Assembly (NCBI GenBank): GCA_001824645.1
Contig: MHYD01000064.1
Location: 19,547-26,217, forward strand
From: Planctomycetes bacterium RBG_13_46_10
GTDB taxonomy: Bacteria > Planctomycetota > Phycisphaerae > Sedimentisphaerales > Anaerobacaceae
Direction of reading: 5' to 3'
DNA: 6,671 nt
Part shown: positions 6,042 through 6,671 of the stretch, in pieces
Numbering within the stretch: the first letter of the stretch is position 1
Layout of the letters: every line of letters starts with the position of its first letter
Translations under genes and position numbers: made by a program
Notes under the pieces: generated by a model
Told to the model about the DNA's origin: nothing
The model's input: only the letters and a program-made list of their open reading frames with translations
The model's database searches: none

Positions 6042-6060
6042 GATGAGTTATAAATCAATG
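6038..6060 (+). promoter_or_regulatory. hisG ribosome binding site region
   Basis: AGGAG (6038-6042) is the best Shine-Dalgarno in the gap but lies 15 bases from ATG 6058, longer than usual. An in-frame ATG at 6043-6045 abuts it with no spacing, so it cannot use it. The weaker GAG at 6045-6047 lies 10 bases from ATG 6058. The start at 6058 is preferred because the family N-terminus (ILKLGIPAGSL) begins just after it. Confidence 0.5.
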
Positions 6061-6671
6061 GCGAAAGAAATTTTAAAATTAGGTATTCCTGCCGGCAGCT
6101 TGTACAAGGCAACGATTGAGCTTTTTGACAAAGCCGGTTTTCATATCCAGGATTGCGAGCGAAGTTACTTGCCGTGTATAGATGACGAGCAGATAAAACC
6201 GGTTTGTCTGCGGGCTCAGGAGATGGGCAAATATGTAGGCGACGGCGTGCTCGATGCAGGAATTACCGGTTTCGATTGGATAGTTGAGAATGGCTGCGAT
6301 GTGAAAGATGTTTGTGAGCTTGCCTACAGCAAAACCTCAAACAATCCTACCAGATGGGTGCTCGCGGTGCCTGATGAATCTAAGGTGACCAGGCCTGAGG
6401 ATTTGGCAGGCGGTGTAATTGCTACGGAACTGGTAACAGTGACAAAAAAGTACTTCGCGGATAAGAATATTAAAGTAACGGTGGAATTTAGCTGGGGTGC
6501 GACCGAGGTAAAAGCAAGACTTGTTGATGCGATAGTTGAGCTGACCGAGACCGGCTCTTCACTGCGGGCCAACAATCTGCGGGAGGTGGATACCGTGATA
6601 ACATCGACCACAAGACTGATTGCAAATAAAAAGGCCTGGCAGGATAAATTCAAACGGGAAAAAATCGAGAA
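6058..6671 (+). CDS. hisG: ATP phosphoribosyltransferase HisG (3' end outside window)
   Basis: HisG catalyses the first step of histidine synthesis, joining ATP and PRPP to give phosphoribosyl-ATP, in the cytoplasm. The window holds 204 codons and two bases, cut by the right edge. Visible motifs: the N-terminal LKLGIPAGSLYKAT (6-19), the DAGITGFDW segment (66-74), the domain-crossing IATELVTVTKKYF (121-133), GATEVK (147-152) and the PRPP-binding loop ELTETGSSLRANN (161-173). The sequence continues past the catalytic region towards where long-form HisG has its regulatory C-terminal domain; whether this is the long form (about 290 residues) or the short form cannot be seen, though the absence of an obvious stop by codon 204 and the full N-terminal core favour long. 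Histidine feedback regulation is therefore expected only if the C-terminal domain is present. It follows the HhH gene by 80 bases with no terminator between them. No other his gene is in view. Confidence 0.96.
   Translation, partial: MAKEILKLGIPAGSLYKATIELFDKAGFHIQDCERSYLPCIDDEQIKPVCLRAQEMGKYVGDGVLDAGITGFDWIVENGCDVKDVCELAYSKTSNNPTRWVLAVPDESKVTRPEDLAGGVIATELVTVTKKYFADKNIKVTVEFSWGATEVKARLVDAIVELTETGSSLRANNLREVDTVITSTTRLIANKKAWQDKFKREKIE

Noticed and set aside
6324..6653. 109-codon minus-strand ORF opposite hisG
   Set aside because: It is antisense to well-conserved HisG motifs and has the Ser/Thr/Val/Ala-rich makeup typical of a reverse-frame shadow.

Overview
The window looks like ordinary bacterial chromosome. 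It carries a translation/transcription core cluster in the order nusA, infB, rbfA, followed by a degenerate helix-hairpin-helix (endonuclease III-like) protein and the start of hisG, all on the + strand. Base composition is AT-leaning. The nusA-infB-rbfA order is widespread in bacteria. The style of the proteins (short NusA with one C-terminal helical repeat, long charged IF2 linker, catalytically dead endonuclease III-like neighbour, IF2 probably starting at TTG) fits a planctomycete of the Phycisphaerae type, but that placement is an impression from the protein sequences and not a demonstrated match.

Layout: 1-240 is the C-terminal end of an unrecognised protein that enters from the left edge. 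241-910 is a 670-base gap with no convincing protein gene. Its right half looks like an RNA leader: a possible promoter (469-497), a series of short hairpins, a possible 15-codon leader ORF (554-601), a Shine-Dalgarno followed by ATG-ATG-TGA (742-758), and a good intrinsic terminator (803-836) only 74 bases before the nusA start. 911-2137 is nusA, 2155-4818 infB, 4857-5243 rbfA, 5309-5977 the HhH-GPD-like protein, and 6058 to the right edge the first 204 codons of hisG.

How the genes work together: NusA binds elongating RNA polymerase and modulates pausing and termination, IF2 is the initiation GTPase that delivers initiator tRNA, and RbfA is a 30S maturation factor. The three form one tight same-strand run (17 bases between nusA and infB, 38 between infB and rbfA). 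The HhH protein and hisG follow after 65 and 80 bases with no clear terminator, so co-transcription is possible. hisG belongs to histidine synthesis and has no functional link to the rest.

The points most worth a second look are the terminator-containing nusA leader (possible NusA-responsive attenuation or a small RNA), the HhH-GPD-fold protein without catalytic Lys and Asp, and an inverted repeat that would partly occlude the hisG ribosome binding site. I see no tRNA, rRNA, CRISPR array, insertion sequence or phage gene.
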